From Piscinibacterium candidicorallinum (GTDB taxonomy: Bacteria; Pseudomonadota; Gammaproteobacteria; Burkholderiales; Burkholderiaceae_C), in the NCBI RefSeq assembly GCF_047549485.1, contig NZ_CP180191.1:2480001-2544000 (forward strand): a DNA stretch of 64,000 nt, in the 5' to 3' direction. Made by a program: the position numbers and the translations under genes. Shown here piece by piece: positions 26,966 to 35,980 of this stretch; positions within the stretch are counted from its first letter, which is position 1, and each line of letters begins with the position of its first letter. The notes beneath the pieces are model-generated. The model did no database searches. It had not been told where the DNA came from and saw nothing but the letters and a program-made list of their open reading frames with translations.

Positions 26966-27394
26966 ATGGACTCCGCCTACCTCTGGATCAAGGCCTTTCA
27001 CATCGTCTTCATCGCCAGCTGGTTTGCCGGCCTGTTCTATCTGCCGCGCATCTTCATCAATCTGGCCATGGATCCGCACCCCGCAGTGCAGGAGCGCCTG
27101 ATCCTCATGGCCAACAAGCTGTTCCGCTTCATGACCGGCCTGGCTGTCATTGCCGTGGTGCTGGGGCTGATTCTTTGGGGCGGCTATCGCGTGGGCTTCG
27201 GACAAGGCTGGATGCATGCCAAGTGGGTCGTGATCCTGCTGATCATCGGCTACCACCACGCCTGCTGGACGATCTTGAAGAAGTTCCGTGCGGGCCAGAA
27301 CACCCGCAGCCACACCTGGTACCGCTTCTTCAATGAGATCGCTGTGCTGATGATGATTGCCGCGGTGGTGCTCGTGGTCGTCAAGCCCTTCTGA
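26966..27394 (+). CDS. hemJ: HemJ-family protoporphyrinogen IX oxidase
   Basis: This 142-residue inner-membrane protein of the HemJ (UPF0093, CopD-related) family oxidises protoporphyrinogen IX late in haem synthesis. The ATG at 26966 gives MDSAYLWIKAFHIVFIASWF, with the conserved His12 and tryptophan. Further marks are GLFYLPRIFI, the central HAKWVVILLIIGYHHACW and a final hydrophobic helix. Four transmembrane helices are visible, at about residues 8-28, 52-72, 80-100 and 120-140. No other haem genes are nearby. The next gene starts ten bases downstream, so the two may be co-transcribed. Confidence 0.9.
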   Translation: MDSAYLWIKAFHIVFIASWFAGLFYLPRIFINLAMDPHPAVQERLILMANKLFRFMTGLAVIAVVLGLILWGGYRVGFGQGWMHAKWVVILLIIGYHHACWTILKKFRAGQNTRSHTWYRFFNEIAVLMMIAAVVLVVVKPF

Positions 27395-27403
27395 GGAGCG
27401 CCC

Positions 27404-28033
27404 ATGTCTGCACCCGCGATCGACTACTACGTGTTTGCCCAGTCGCCCTACGCCTACATGGGTCATGCGCGCTTCTGTGCGCTTGCAAAGCGCTTCGGCG
27501 CCACCGTGAATGTGCTGCCGATGGACGGCACCGTGGTCTTTCCGGCTACCGGCGGCCTGCCGCTGCCCAAGCGGGCACCGGCGCGCATCAGCTACCGCAT
27601 GGATGAACTCAAGCGTTGGCGTGAATTTCTCGGTCTGCCGATGAACGTGCAGCCGAGGTTCTTTCCGGTGGCGGGCAATCCGGCCTCGCTCATGATGTTG
27701 GCCGCTGCAACGCAGGGACAGACGGTCGCGCTGCGCTTCATGGATGCCGTCTTCAAGGCGGTCTGGGAGCGCGAGCTGGACATTGCAGACGCCACCGTGC
27801 TGAACCAGCTGGCCGGCGAATGTGGTCTGGATGCGCAGGCGCTTGCAGCTGCTGCCGCGCACCCAGACACGCAGGCGCGCTTCGAGGCCATCAGCCAGCA
27901 GGCGATTGCCGCCGAAGTCTTCGGCGCACCGACCTACGTGCTGGATGGCGAGCGCTTCTGGGGCCAGGACCGGCTCGACTTTCTCGAACGGGCGCTGAGC
28001 GAGCACGCCCGCGCAGGAGTCCCGCAAGCGTGA
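27404..28033 (+). CDS. DsbA/kappa-GST-like protein, 2-hydroxychromene-2-carboxylate isomerase family
   Basis: This 209-residue thioredoxin-fold protein belongs to the 2-hydroxychromene-2-carboxylate isomerase/kappa-GST group. Such enzymes use glutathione in aromatic degradation or unspecified disulphide chemistry. It begins IDYYVFAQSPYAYMGHARFC; the Ser in QSPYAYMG replaces the Cys pair of DsbA. The C-terminal GAPTYVLDGERFWGQDRLDF is the conserved cis-Pro loop and lid. No aromatic degradation genes are adjacent, so the substrate is unknown. It overlaps the next gene by four bases (GTGA at 28030-28033). Confidence 0.85.
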   Translation: MSAPAIDYYVFAQSPYAYMGHARFCALAKRFGATVNVLPMDGTVVFPATGGLPLPKRAPARISYRMDELKRWREFLGLPMNVQPRFFPVAGNPASLMMLAAATQGQTVALRFMDAVFKAVWERELDIADATVLNQLAGECGLDAQALAAAAAHPDTQARFEAISQQAIAAEVFGAPTYVLDGERFWGQDRLDFLERALSEHARAGVPQA

Positions 28034-29166
28034 GCGATGCACCGAATCCAGCGCTGATCGAACGCTTCTTTGCGCCTTGCCCGCGCGGGCTGGAGCCCAT
28101 CGTGGCGCAGGAGTGCGCAGACTGCGGCGCGAGCGATCTGAAGGAGATCCCCGGCGGCGTGCTGTTTGCGGCTGACTGGGCCGCAGCCAAGCGCATCAAC
28201 CTGGAAAGCCGCAGCGCCAGCCGCGTACTCTGGCAGGCAGCGAGCGGCCCTGCGCGCACCGAGCAGCAGGTGTATGAACTTGCGCTCGCCCTGCCCTGGG
28301 ACACCTGGTTCTCCGTCAACAACACCATCCGCGTAGCCACCACCGGGCTGAACGCCACGGTGCGCAGCCTGGACTTTGTCTCCCTGCGCATCAAGGACGC
28401 CGTCTGCGACCGCTTCCGTGAGGTCATGGACGCTCGGCCGAGTGTGAACACGCAGCGCCCGGACATCCGCATCCAGTGCGTGCTGACCGACCGCGACTGC
28501 ACGCTCTATCTGGATATGAGCGGCGAGGCCCTGTTCAAGCGCGGCTGGCGCGAGGCGGGCGAAGCCCCGCTGCGCGAGAACCTGGCCGCCGGCATCCTCA
28601 AGCTGGCCGGCTGGACGCCGGGCACGCCGCTGTTCGACCCGATGTGTGGCTCGGGCACCTTCCTGATCGAGGCGGCGCAGATGGCCGCGGGCGTGCCGCC
28701 GGGCGCGCTGCACGGCTTCGCGTTCGAGAAGTTCCTGCACCGCGATGCGAGCCGGCCGGTGATTGAGAAGCGTGAGCCTGTGCCGACCGTATTCGCCGGC
28801 TCGGACATCGATGGCGAGCTGGTGGCCACGGCACGCACCAACGCCTGGAACGCCGGCCTGGCCGAGGACGCCATCCGCTTTGACGTGAAGGACGCGCGCG
28901 ATGTGGAGCCGCCCTGCGAGGCGCCCGGCATCGTGCTCATGAACCCGCCCTACGAGGAGCGCATCGGCTTCTCGTACACCCGCGACGCCACCGAGTTCTT
29001 CGACGCCTTTGCCGCCACCATGAAGCGGCGCTTCAAGGGCTGGACGCTGTACGTGCTCACCACCGACATGCAGCTGCAAAGCAAGATGCGCCTGAAGCCC
29101 GAGCGGCGCGTGGTGCTCTTCAACGGTCCGCTGGAGTGCCGGCTGTACCGCTTCGATCTTCGCTAG
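28030..29166 (+). CDS. THUMP-domain class I SAM-dependent RNA methyltransferase (RlmL/YpsC-like)
   Basis: This 378-residue enzyme probably makes m2G in rRNA or tRNA. I take the GTG at 28030, which overlaps the previous stop. An N-terminal ferredoxin-like and THUMP domain (about residues 10-160) starts FFAPCPRGLEPIVAQE. The methyltransferase domain follows: LFDPMCGSGTFLIEAAQMAA is motif I and VLMNPPYEERIGF is the NPPY motif IV of N2-guanine methylases. It lacks the RlmK half of E. coli RlmL, so it is the short form common in Burkholderiales. The gene ends 33 bases before palindrome R4, which lies between it and a convergent gene. Confidence 0.9.
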   Translation: MSDAPNPALIERFFAPCPRGLEPIVAQECADCGASDLKEIPGGVLFAADWAAAKRINLESRSASRVLWQAASGPARTEQQVYELALALPWDTWFSVNNTIRVATTGLNATVRSLDFVSLRIKDAVCDRFREVMDARPSVNTQRPDIRIQCVLTDRDCTLYLDMSGEALFKRGWREAGEAPLRENLAAGILKLAGWTPGTPLFDPMCGSGTFLIEAAQMAAGVPPGALHGFAFEKFLHRDASRPVIEKREPVPTVFAGSDIDGELVATARTNAWNAGLAEDAIRFDVKDARDVEPPCEAPGIVLMNPPYEERIGFSYTRDATEFFDAFAATMKRRFKGWTLYVLTTDMQLQSKMRLKPERRVVLFNGPLECRLYRFDLR

Positions 29167-29198
29167 CAGCGCGGTTGATTGGGACAGCGCCCAAGAAG

Positions 29199-29341
29199 GG
29201 CTTTCCGCTTGTCTGGCAAGGGTTTTGAGGCAGTTTGGCCTCAAGAGCCGCATGAATGCTTGATCCAATAGATGTGATCAAGCATTGATGAGGCTTTTCA
29301 AAACAAAACGGCTGGAGAAGCGCACCAGACCAGCGTAAACG
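29199..29341. repeat. Dispersed palindrome family, copy R4 (two arms)
   Basis: The left arm begins GGGCTTTCCGCTTGTCTGGC and includes a TTTTGAGG...CCTCAAGA hairpin and GCATGAATGCTTGATC. The right arm begins GATCAAGCATTGATGAGG and ends CACCAGACCAGCGTAAAC. The arms meet around GATCCAATAGATGTGATC. It fills most of the 190-base gap between two convergent genes. Confidence 0.82.
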
Positions 29342-29356
29342 CGTCCCAGCCAAGGT

Positions 29357-30175
29357 TCAGTTCAAACCCAGCGCCCGGCGCATGTAGTCCGTGCCCGGCC
29401 CGCGTATCCACTCCGCAAGCCACGCGCCTTCTCGCGCGCCCCAGCTGGCCGCCACGCGGTTGGCCTTGGAGATGATGCCGCTCTTCCAGGTCGAGGCGCC
29501 TTCGCCGATGCGGGCGGAGTCGTGATAGACCGTGATCGCGGCAATGCCGCGATCACCGAGCACGGGCAGACGCGAGTACCCAGCGCCGTCAATGCCGCCG
29601 CCGGCATCGTTGAAGACTGCAAGGATGGCCTTGACCGGCAGCGCGGACTCCGGGCGCCCCGAATGCAGGCCGCCATGCACTCCCGTGACCACGATGCGCC
29701 CTGCATCTTCGGCCTGCAGGCGCGTAAGGGAATCGACCGTGACGATCTCCGGCGCCGAGGTCGTGAGCTGACTGCGCCAGGAGGCGTAGGGGGGCGGCAG
29801 GTCGCGCGGCGCATGCGCCTGGCGCGACAGGATCTTGGCCGCCTGCTTGCACTTCATGCCCACCTTCACGCCCAGACCCGCGGCGGTGGCGTTCACATGC
29901 GAGATCACGCCGCGCGAAGCGGCGTCCTTGCCGTCGCCAATGCGGGCGGTGAGATGGCTCACGGCTGCAGCGGCCATGCCGATGCTATCGAGCTGCTGCA
30001 CGCCGGCAATGCCGGCCTTCTCCAGACCCACGCCGGCGTCATTGAAGATCACTGCATTGGCGCCGGACATGGCAGCGAGATAGGCGGAGACAAGACTGCC
30101 TTCAGCCCCGGTGATGAGCAGCGCGCCCTTGGCCTCCCCGGCCGCGGGCAGCGCAGAACGGACATGGATGGTCAT
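29357..30175 (-). CDS. Internally duplicated protein of unknown function
   Basis: I do not recognise this 272-residue protein. The ATG at 30175 has GGAG eight bases upstream; a GTG at 30244 would add 23 residues. The protein holds two copies of one unit, about residues 18-106 and 160-250. Copy 1 has AVIFNDAGVGLEKAGI, HLTARIGDGKDAASRG and VISHVNATAAGLG; copy 2 has LAVFNDAGGGIDGAGY, HDSARIGEGASTWKSG and IISKANRVAASWG. The Asn-Asp-Ala-Gly and Ala-Arg-Ile-Gly motifs may form paired active sites. No signal peptide or membrane segment is present. It lies downstream of phoR on the same strand, 132 bases away, and need not belong to that operon. Confidence 0.75.
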   Translation of the reverse strand: MTIHVRSALPAAGEAKGALLITGAEGSLVSAYLAAMSGANAVIFNDAGVGLEKAGIAGVQQLDSIGMAAAAVSHLTARIGDGKDAASRGVISHVNATAAGLGVKVGMKCKQAAKILSRQAHAPRDLPPPYASWRSQLTTSAPEIVTVDSLTRLQAEDAGRIVVTGVHGGLHSGRPESALPVKAILAVFNDAGGGIDGAGYSRLPVLGDRGIAAITVYHDSARIGEGASTWKSGIISKANRVAASWGAREGAWLAEWIRGPGTDYMRRALGLN

Positions 30176-30307
30176 GCCGGTGGCTCCAATTCCCTGAGCA
30201 AGCCCATTGCATTGAGCGGGTTGCTTTAGTTGTACATCTGACACCCAAGCTTAGGCGGGCGCCTCAGCCGGTGCGCACAGAGACTGTAACCAAAGGGCAG
30301 AGCGTCG

Positions 30308-31648
30308 TCAGGAGACGACGAGCGGTTCAGGCTCCGGCTCCGTGTGCGGCTCGCGCAGGACCACCCGCTGGCGCGGGAACCACAGGCTGAAGCTGCTGCC
30401 CTCGCCCAGGGTCGAGCTCACATCCAGGCGCCCCTGATGGCGCAGCATGACGTGCTTGACGATGGCGAGCCCCAACCCGGTGCCGCCGGTGTCGCGCGAG
30501 CGGCTCTTGTCCACGCGGTAGAAACGCTCGGTCAGCCGCGGAATGTGCTCCGCGGCCACGCCCACGCCGTTGTCGGTAACGACGAGCGCAATGCCTTCGG
30601 TATCAAGCGCAGCGCCAACGACGATCCGCCCGCCGGTCGGCGTGTAGCGCACGGCGTTGGTCACGAGGTTGGTCAGCGCACTTTCGATCTCGCGCTCCGC
30701 GCCGCGCAGGTCGGCCGGCATGGGTTCGATGCGGATCTCGTGCCGGCCGGCAGACAGGGCGCGCGCGAGATCCACGGCACGCTGAACCAGCGGCGCAAGG
30801 GCGACCCGCTCCTCCTGCGACGGTGCGGCCGTGCTCTCCAGGCGGGACAGGGTCAGCAGATCGTCGATCAGGCGCTGCATGCGGACGGCCTCTGTGCGCA
30901 TGAGCTCGAGATGCTGCGCGCTCATCGGCACGGCCGGCGAGGCCAGCTCCAGAAAGCCGGAGAGCACAGTCAGCGGCGTACGCAACTCGTGCGACACGTT
31001 CGCGATGAAGTCGCGCCGCATGGTGTCGAGGCGATCGGCCTCGCTCACGTCGCGCGTGACGATCAGAGTCTGCGTGGGGGAGAACGGAATCGTCTGCAGC
31101 ACCACCACCCGGCCGCTCTTGAGGCTGACCGGCACAGAGGCCACGCTGTCACCGCTTGAAGTCAGCGCGTCGATGAAAGCCGGCTCGCGCACCAGATTCG
31201 TCAGGCGCAGGCCAACGTCCTTGCGCGCCGTGAGGCCCAGATGCTGCTCGGCCATGGGGTTGAGCCACTGGATCAACATGGACGCATCCACGATCACCAC
31301 GCCATCGGGCATCCGCTCGAGCACCTCGCGCAGCTGCGTCACGGACCGATCCAGCTCGGCGCGATAGGCCGCCTCAGTCTTGCGGGCCTTGTAGAGCACC
31401 GCTGCGATGCTGTTCCACTCGCCGACCGGTGCGTCGACGGCATCGCGTCGCTGTGAAGCCTCAAGCCAGCGGATGGTGCGATAGATCGCCACCACGAAAC
31501 CGATGACATAGAGCAGCAGCAGTGCGCTGGCAGTCATCCAGCCCAGCCGCGCACCCCATACCTCGCCCACGACGAACGCGATGATGGCGATCAACGCCAG
31601 CTTGAACAGCACGGGCCGCATGAAGCGGCGGAAAGTGATGGGGAGCAT
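30308..31648 (-). CDS. phoR: Phosphate regulon sensor histidine kinase PhoR
   Basis: This 446-residue sensor kinase phosphorylates PhoB when phosphate is scarce. Two N-terminal transmembrane helices (residues about 14-32 and 36-56) are followed by a PAS domain (about 105-200; MPDGVVIVDASMLIQWLNPM). HisKA holds DFIANVSHELRTPLTVLSGF, and the ATPase domain has LTNLVTNAVRYTPTGG, VTDNGVGVAAEHI and GGTGLGLAIVKHVM. It lacks a sizeable periplasmic domain, as usual for PhoR, which senses through PstSCAB-PhoU. It is last in the pst-pho run, 85 bases after phoB. Confidence 0.95.
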   Translation of the reverse strand: MLPITFRRFMRPVLFKLALIAIIAFVVGEVWGARLGWMTASALLLLYVIGFVVAIYRTIRWLEASQRRDAVDAPVGEWNSIAAVLYKARKTEAAYRAELDRSVTQLREVLERMPDGVVIVDASMLIQWLNPMAEQHLGLTARKDVGLRLTNLVREPAFIDALTSSGDSVASVPVSLKSGRVVVLQTIPFSPTQTLIVTRDVSEADRLDTMRRDFIANVSHELRTPLTVLSGFLELASPAVPMSAQHLELMRTEAVRMQRLIDDLLTLSRLESTAAPSQEERVALAPLVQRAVDLARALSAGRHEIRIEPMPADLRGAEREIESALTNLVTNAVRYTPTGGRIVVGAALDTEGIALVVTDNGVGVAAEHIPRLTERFYRVDKSRSRDTGGTGLGLAIVKHVMLRHQGRLDVSSTLGEGSSFSLWFPRQRVVLREPHTEPEPEPLVVS

Positions 31649-31733
31649 CCAATGAGAGCGCAGCGGGGGCGTGCTTTCCCCCTGGGTGTGCGGCAGGTCC
31701 GGGCGAATACGCGCTCAGCCTGCCGTCTCGGTG

Positions 31734-32423
31734 TCATTCACCAGCGAAAGCGTACCCCACACCCCGCACCGTGCGCACCGGCTCTTCGAGCCCGGCTTCG
31801 GCCAGTGCCTTGCGCAAACGCAAGACATGTACATCCACCGTGCGCTCCTCGACGACGACCGAGTTACCCCAGACGATGTCGAGCAGCTGCTGGCGCGAGA
31901 ACACGCGGCCCGGATAGGCCATCAGCGCGTTGAGCAGGCGGAATTCGGTCGGGCCGAGATTCACGTCCTTGCCCTGCGCGGTCACACGATGCTTGACGGG
32001 GTCGAGCGTGAGACCCAGCCCGGTCAGCACTTCGCCAGCATGCTCGGGCTGGCGGCGGCGCAGCACGGCGCGCAGGCGCGCAAGCAGCTCGCTGGGCGAG
32101 AAAGGCTTGGTGACGTAATCGTCTGCACCAGCATCCAGCCCGGCAACCTTGTCGTGCTCCTGACCGCGGGCGGTGAGCATGATGACCGGCAGTCCCTTGG
32201 TGCGCTTGTCCGAACGCAGCGTGCGCAGGAACTTCACACCGGACTCGTCGGGCAGCATCCAGTCCAGGATCATCGCGCTGGGCAGGTTCAGCTGCAGGGT
32301 GTTCTGCGCAGCCTTCACGTTGGGTGCAATGTGGACCGTATAGCCCGAGGTGGACAGCGTGAACCGCACCAGCTCGGCGATGCCGGGCTCGTCCTCAACC
32401 AACAGAATGCTCGTGTCTGCCAT
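31734..32423 (-). CDS. phoB: Phosphate response regulator PhoB
   Basis: This 229-residue OmpR-class response regulator activates Pho genes at tandem Pho boxes. The receiver domain starts SILLVEDEPGIAELVRFTL, with acceptor Asp54 in MILDWMLPDESG and the Lys in TKPFSPSEL. The winged-helix DNA-binding domain ends with VDVHVLRLRKALAEAGLEEP and VRTVRGVGYAF. It follows phoU by 14 bases and precedes phoR. Candidate binding sites lie upstream of pstS and the divergent fasciclin gene. Confidence 0.97.
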   Translation of the reverse strand: MADTSILLVEDEPGIAELVRFTLSTSGYTVHIAPNVKAAQNTLQLNLPSAMILDWMLPDESGVKFLRTLRSDKRTKGLPVIMLTARGQEHDKVAGLDAGADDYVTKPFSPSELLARLRAVLRRRQPEHAGEVLTGLGLTLDPVKHRVTAQGKDVNLGPTEFRLLNALMAYPGRVFSRQQLLDIVWGNSVVVEERTVDVHVLRLRKALAEAGLEEPVRTVRGVGYAFAGE

Positions 32424-32437
32424 GCGCAGGCCTCCGA

Positions 32438-33145
32438 TCAGCTCTTCAGTGTCTCTTCAACGGTCTCGCGCGGGGCGTGGCGGATATCCGTGCCCTTCAC
32501 CATGTAGACCACGTACTCGGCGATGTTCTTGGCGTGGTCGCCCACGCGCTCGATCGACTTGGCAATGAAGGTCACGTCGATGGCCGTGCCGATCAGGCGC
32601 GAGTCTTCCATCATGTGCGTGATCAGCTGGCGCTGGATAGCGCGGAAGCGCACGTCGATCTCCTCGTCCTCGGCGATCACGCGGCCTGCTGCTGCTGCGT
32701 CCAGGCGCGCAAAGGCGTCCAGCGCGGTCTGCAGCATGTGCACTGCGTGGTGCGTCATGAGCTCGATGTCTGCCTGGCAAGGAATCACCTGCAGCGAACG
32801 GGCCATGATCTCGCGGCCGGTCCGGGCGATCTTGGTGGACTCGTCGCCAATGCGCTCGAGATCCGTGATGGCCTTGGACACAGCAAGGATCATGCGCAGG
32901 TCATTGGCTGCGGGCTGACGACGGGCAATGACCTCGACGCATTGCGCATCGAGGCTCACTTCCATCTGGTTGACGTCCTGATCGCTGCGGATCGTCTGAT
33001 CGAACAGCGCGATGTTGCGTTCAGTGATGCCCTTGATCGCATCGTGGAACTGGCGCTCGACCATGCCGCCCATGCGCAGCACGGAGCTGCGGATTTCCTC
33101 GAGGTCCTGGTCGTACTGCTTGGAAGCGTGAGTGGTACCGAACAT
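32438..33145 (-). CDS. phoU: Phosphate transport regulator PhoU
   Basis: PhoU damps PhoR signalling and Pst transport when phosphate is plentiful. This 235-residue protein consists of two three-helix PhoU units; the first starts YDQDLEEIRSSVLRMGGMVE and the second includes MTHHAVHMLQTALDAFARLD. The metal-binding E-x-x-x-D pattern appears as ERIGDESTKIAR and again as ERVGDHAKNIAE. It follows pstB by 40 bases and precedes phoB by 14, in the classic pst-phoU order. Confidence 0.96.
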   Translation of the reverse strand: MFGTTHASKQYDQDLEEIRSSVLRMGGMVERQFHDAIKGITERNIALFDQTIRSDQDVNQMEVSLDAQCVEVIARRQPAANDLRMILAVSKAITDLERIGDESTKIARTGREIMARSLQVIPCQADIELMTHHAVHMLQTALDAFARLDAAAAGRVIAEDEEIDVRFRAIQRQLITHMMEDSRLIGTAIDVTFIAKSIERVGDHAKNIAEYVVYMVKGTDIRHAPRETVEETLKS

Positions 33146-33185
33146 GATGTAGGCCTTCTCGCTGTGGAATCTGGATCGGACTGGC

Positions 33186-33962
33186 TTAGCCGAAGCGGCC
33201 GGTGATGTAGTCCTCGGTGGCCTTTTTTTGCGGCTTCACGAAGATTTCCTTGGTCTTGCCGACCTCGATCAGCTCACCCAGGTACATATAGGCGGTGAAG
33301 TCGGAGCAGCGGGCGGCCTGCTGCATGTTGTGCGTGACGATGACCACGGTGTAGTCATTCTTCAGCTCGTGGATGAGTTCCTCGATCTTGGCCGTGGAAA
33401 TCGGGTCCAGTGCCGAACAGGGTTCATCCAGCAGCAGCACTTCCGGGCGGATGGCGATGCCGCGCGCAATGCACAGACGCTGTTGCTGACCGCCGGACAG
33501 GCCGTTGCCGCTCTGATTGAGCTTGTCCTTGACCTCATTCCAGAGTGCAGCCTTGGACAGGGCCCATTCGACGCGATCATCCATCTCCGGCTTGGAGAGC
33601 TTCTCGAACAGACGCACGCCGAAGGCGATGTTGTCGTAGATGCTCATCGGAAACGGCGTGGGCTTCTGGAAGACCATGCCGATCTTGGCGCGGATCAGCG
33701 CGATGTCTTCCTTGCTGTTGAGCAGGTTCTCTCCATCCAGCAGGATCTGGCCTTCGGCACGTTGCTCAGGATAGAGCGCGTACATGCGATTAAAGGTGCG
33801 CAGCAGCGTGGACTTGCCGCAGCCCGAGGGCCCGATGAAGGCCGTGACGTGCTTCTCGGGGATGTTCAGGTTGATGTTGCGCAGGGCGTGGAACTTGCCG
33901 TAGTAGAACTGCAGGTCCTTGACCTCAAGCTTGTTGCGCGCCGGGGTGGTTGTGGTCACCAT
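33186..33962 (-). CDS. pstB: Phosphate ABC transporter ATPase PstB
   Basis: This ATPase of about 258 residues drives phosphate uptake through PstCA. Walker A is GPSGCGKSTLLRTFNRM, the signature is GNGLSGGQQQRLCIARG and Walker B is PEVLLLDEPCSALDP. I choose the second ATG at 33962, because AAGGA lies six bases before it and directly abuts the first ATG at 33968. It lies 55 bases after pstA and 40 before phoU. Confidence 0.97.
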   Translation of the reverse strand: MVTTTTPARNKLEVKDLQFYYGKFHALRNINLNIPEKHVTAFIGPSGCGKSTLLRTFNRMYALYPEQRAEGQILLDGENLLNSKEDIALIRAKIGMVFQKPTPFPMSIYDNIAFGVRLFEKLSKPEMDDRVEWALSKAALWNEVKDKLNQSGNGLSGGQQQRLCIARGIAIRPEVLLLDEPCSALDPISTAKIEELIHELKNDYTVVIVTHNMQQAARCSDFTAYMYLGELIEVGKTKEIFVKPQKKATEDYITGRFG

Positions 33963-34017
33963 GGTCATTCCTTGATTCGTATTCGGTATCTGGTTGGAGC
34001 GGTTCAGGCCTGCGGCA

Positions 34018-34926
34018 TCACTTCTGCTTGCCGGAGAACAGAGTCCGCGCCAGGATGTTCAGGATCAGCACGCTCAACGTGATCAGGAACACACCGGCCC
34101 ACGCGAGCTTCTGCCAGTCGGGGTACGGACTCATGGCGAAGTTGAAGATCACCCGGGGCAGGCTGGCCATGGGCTCACTCAAGTCCAGGCTGAAGAACTG
34201 GTTGTTCAGCGACGTGAACAGCAAGGGCGCGGTTTCACCGGCAATGCGGGCCACGGCAAGCAGAATGCCCGTGATGACACCGGCCACCGAGGCCTTCAAC
34301 GTGACCTTTGTGATCACGGTGTACTTGGGCGCACCCAGCGCGTAGGCCGCTTCACGCAGCTGGTTGGGCACCAGCAGCAGCATGTTCTCGGTGGTACGGA
34401 TCACCACAGGGATCACGATCAGAGACAGCGCCAGCACGCCGGCAAAGCCGGAGAAGCCACCCATCGGCCGAACGATCAGCGCGTAGATGAACAAACCGAT
34501 CACGATGGACGGCGCCGACAGCAGGATGTCATTGATGAAGCGCGTCACCGAACCGAGCTTGCTGTGGTTGCCGTATTCGGCCAGGTAGATGCCGGCCAGG
34601 ATGCCAATCGGCGTGCCGATTGCCGTGGCCAACCCCACCATGATCGCGCTGCCCACAATCGCGTTTCGCAGGCCGCCCACATCCGCTCCGGGCGGGGGCG
34701 TGTCGTAGGTGAACAAGGCGAGAGACAGGCCAGCGATCCCCTGCGAGAGCGTCGTGACAAGGATCCAGATCAGCCACACCAGGCCGAAGGCCATGGCCAG
34801 CAGCGACAGCGTGAGCGCGAGGCGATTGATCCACTTGCGTTGCTGGTGCAGTTTGTTGGCATTGGTGAAGCGGGTCTTGTCCACCGCCGGGGTATTGACC
34901 GGAGTCTGTGCAGAAATGGTGCTCAT
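34018..34926 (-). CDS. pstA: Phosphate ABC transporter permease PstA
   Basis: This 302-residue inner-membrane permease pairs with PstC. A cytoplasmic N-terminus of about 35 residues is followed by six hydrophobic helices. The ABC-coupling loop contains EAAYALGAPKYTVITKVTLK, the permease EAA motif that contacts PstB. The sequence ASVAGVITGILLAVARIAGE follows. It overlaps no gene and starts two bases after the pstC stop, so translation of the pair is probably coupled. Confidence 0.97.
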   Translation of the reverse strand: MSTISAQTPVNTPAVDKTRFTNANKLHQQRKWINRLALTLSLLAMAFGLVWLIWILVTTLSQGIAGLSLALFTYDTPPPGADVGGLRNAIVGSAIMVGLATAIGTPIGILAGIYLAEYGNHSKLGSVTRFINDILLSAPSIVIGLFIYALIVRPMGGFSGFAGVLALSLIVIPVVIRTTENMLLLVPNQLREAAYALGAPKYTVITKVTLKASVAGVITGILLAVARIAGETAPLLFTSLNNQFFSLDLSEPMASLPRVIFNFAMSPYPDWQKLAWAGVFLITLSVLILNILARTLFSGKQK

Positions 34927-34928
34927 GA

Positions 34929-35900
34929 TCAGCTCTTTCCGCCTTCGGCCTTGGCCATGCGCATGAGCAGGACCTTGGAGGCCGCAAGCACCAGCGCAGT
35001 GATGATGAACAGGATCAGGCCGAGCTGCATCAGCGACGCAGAATGCAGGCCGATCTCGGCCTCGGCAAACTCGTTGGCCAGCGCCGAAGTGATGCTGTTG
35101 CCCGGCTCAAACAGCGACATGGAAGACAGCAGATTGGTGTTGCCGATCACGAAGGTCACTGCCATGGTCTCGCCCAGGGCGCGCCCGAGGCCGAGCATGA
35201 TGCCGCCGATGACGCCCGTCTTGGTGTAGGGCAGTACGACCTTCCACACGACTTCCCAGGTGCTCGAGCCCAGACCGTAGGCAGCCTCCTTGAGCAGCGC
35301 TGGCGTCACTTCGAACACATCGCGCATGACGCTGGCGATGAAGGGGATGATCATGATCGCCAAGATGATGCCGGCGCACAGCAGGCCAATGCCCACCGGC
35401 GGGCCTTGCACCAACGAGCCGATCAGCGGCCAGCTGCCCACGGCGTTCTGCAGCGGTACTTGCACATAGGTAGAGAAAATCGGCGCAAAGACCAATAGCC
35501 CCCACATGCCATACACGATCGAGGGGATGGCTGCGAGCAGTTCGATGGCCGTGCCCAGCGGGCGACGGAGCCACGCGGGCGAGAGCTCGGTGAGGAACAG
35601 CGCGATGCCGAAGCTCACCGGAATGGCGATCACCAGGGCGATGGCCGAGGTGACGAGGGTGCCGTAGATCGGGATCAGTGCGCCGAACTGCTGCGCCGGG
35701 GGGTCCCAGGTGGACGTTGTGTAGAAGCTCAGACCAAACGCGCTGATGGACGGCCAGGACGCTACGACCAGAGAACCGATGATGGCCGCAAGCAGCGCCA
35801 GCGTGATGATGGCCGCGATTCGCGTGGCATGCATGAACAGGAAGTCCTGCCATTGGCCGCGCGTCCGGCTTTGTGCCACCTGGGCACTTGTGATGCTCAT
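34929..35900 (-). CDS. pstC: Phosphate ABC transporter permease PstC
   Basis: This 323-residue permease forms the membrane channel with PstA. The ATG at 35900 begins MSITSAQVAQSRTRGQWQDF; a longer frame to 35960 runs into the pstS-pstC hairpin and lacks support. Six to seven hydrophobic helices are visible, and the EAA loop is LLKEAAYGLGSSTWEVVWKV. The final helices are preceded by LGRALGETMAVTFVIGN, a conserved PstC stretch. A strong hairpin separates it from pstS. Confidence 0.97.
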   Translation of the reverse strand: MSITSAQVAQSRTRGQWQDFLFMHATRIAAIITLALLAAIIGSLVVASWPSISAFGLSFYTTSTWDPPAQQFGALIPIYGTLVTSAIALVIAIPVSFGIALFLTELSPAWLRRPLGTAIELLAAIPSIVYGMWGLLVFAPIFSTYVQVPLQNAVGSWPLIGSLVQGPPVGIGLLCAGIILAIMIIPFIASVMRDVFEVTPALLKEAAYGLGSSTWEVVWKVVLPYTKTGVIGGIMLGLGRALGETMAVTFVIGNTNLLSSMSLFEPGNSITSALANEFAEAEIGLHSASLMQLGLILFIITALVLAASKVLLMRMAKAEGGKS

Positions 35901-35932
35901 ACCCACCCCCAATGGGATCAATCCAGAAATGC

Positions 35933-35970
35933 ACAGCCGGGCTTGAGTGACCCCACCCAAGCCCGGCTGT
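35933..35970 (-). promoter_or_regulatory. Intercistronic hairpin between pstS and pstC
   Basis: ACAGCCGGGCTTG (35933-35945) pairs with CAAGCCCGGCTGT (35958-35970), 13 perfect pairs around 12 bases. No T-run follows in the minus direction. Such hairpins protect the upstream mRNA or reduce read-through, giving more PstS than permease. Confidence 0.7.
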
Positions 35971-35980
35971 TTACTGCAAC

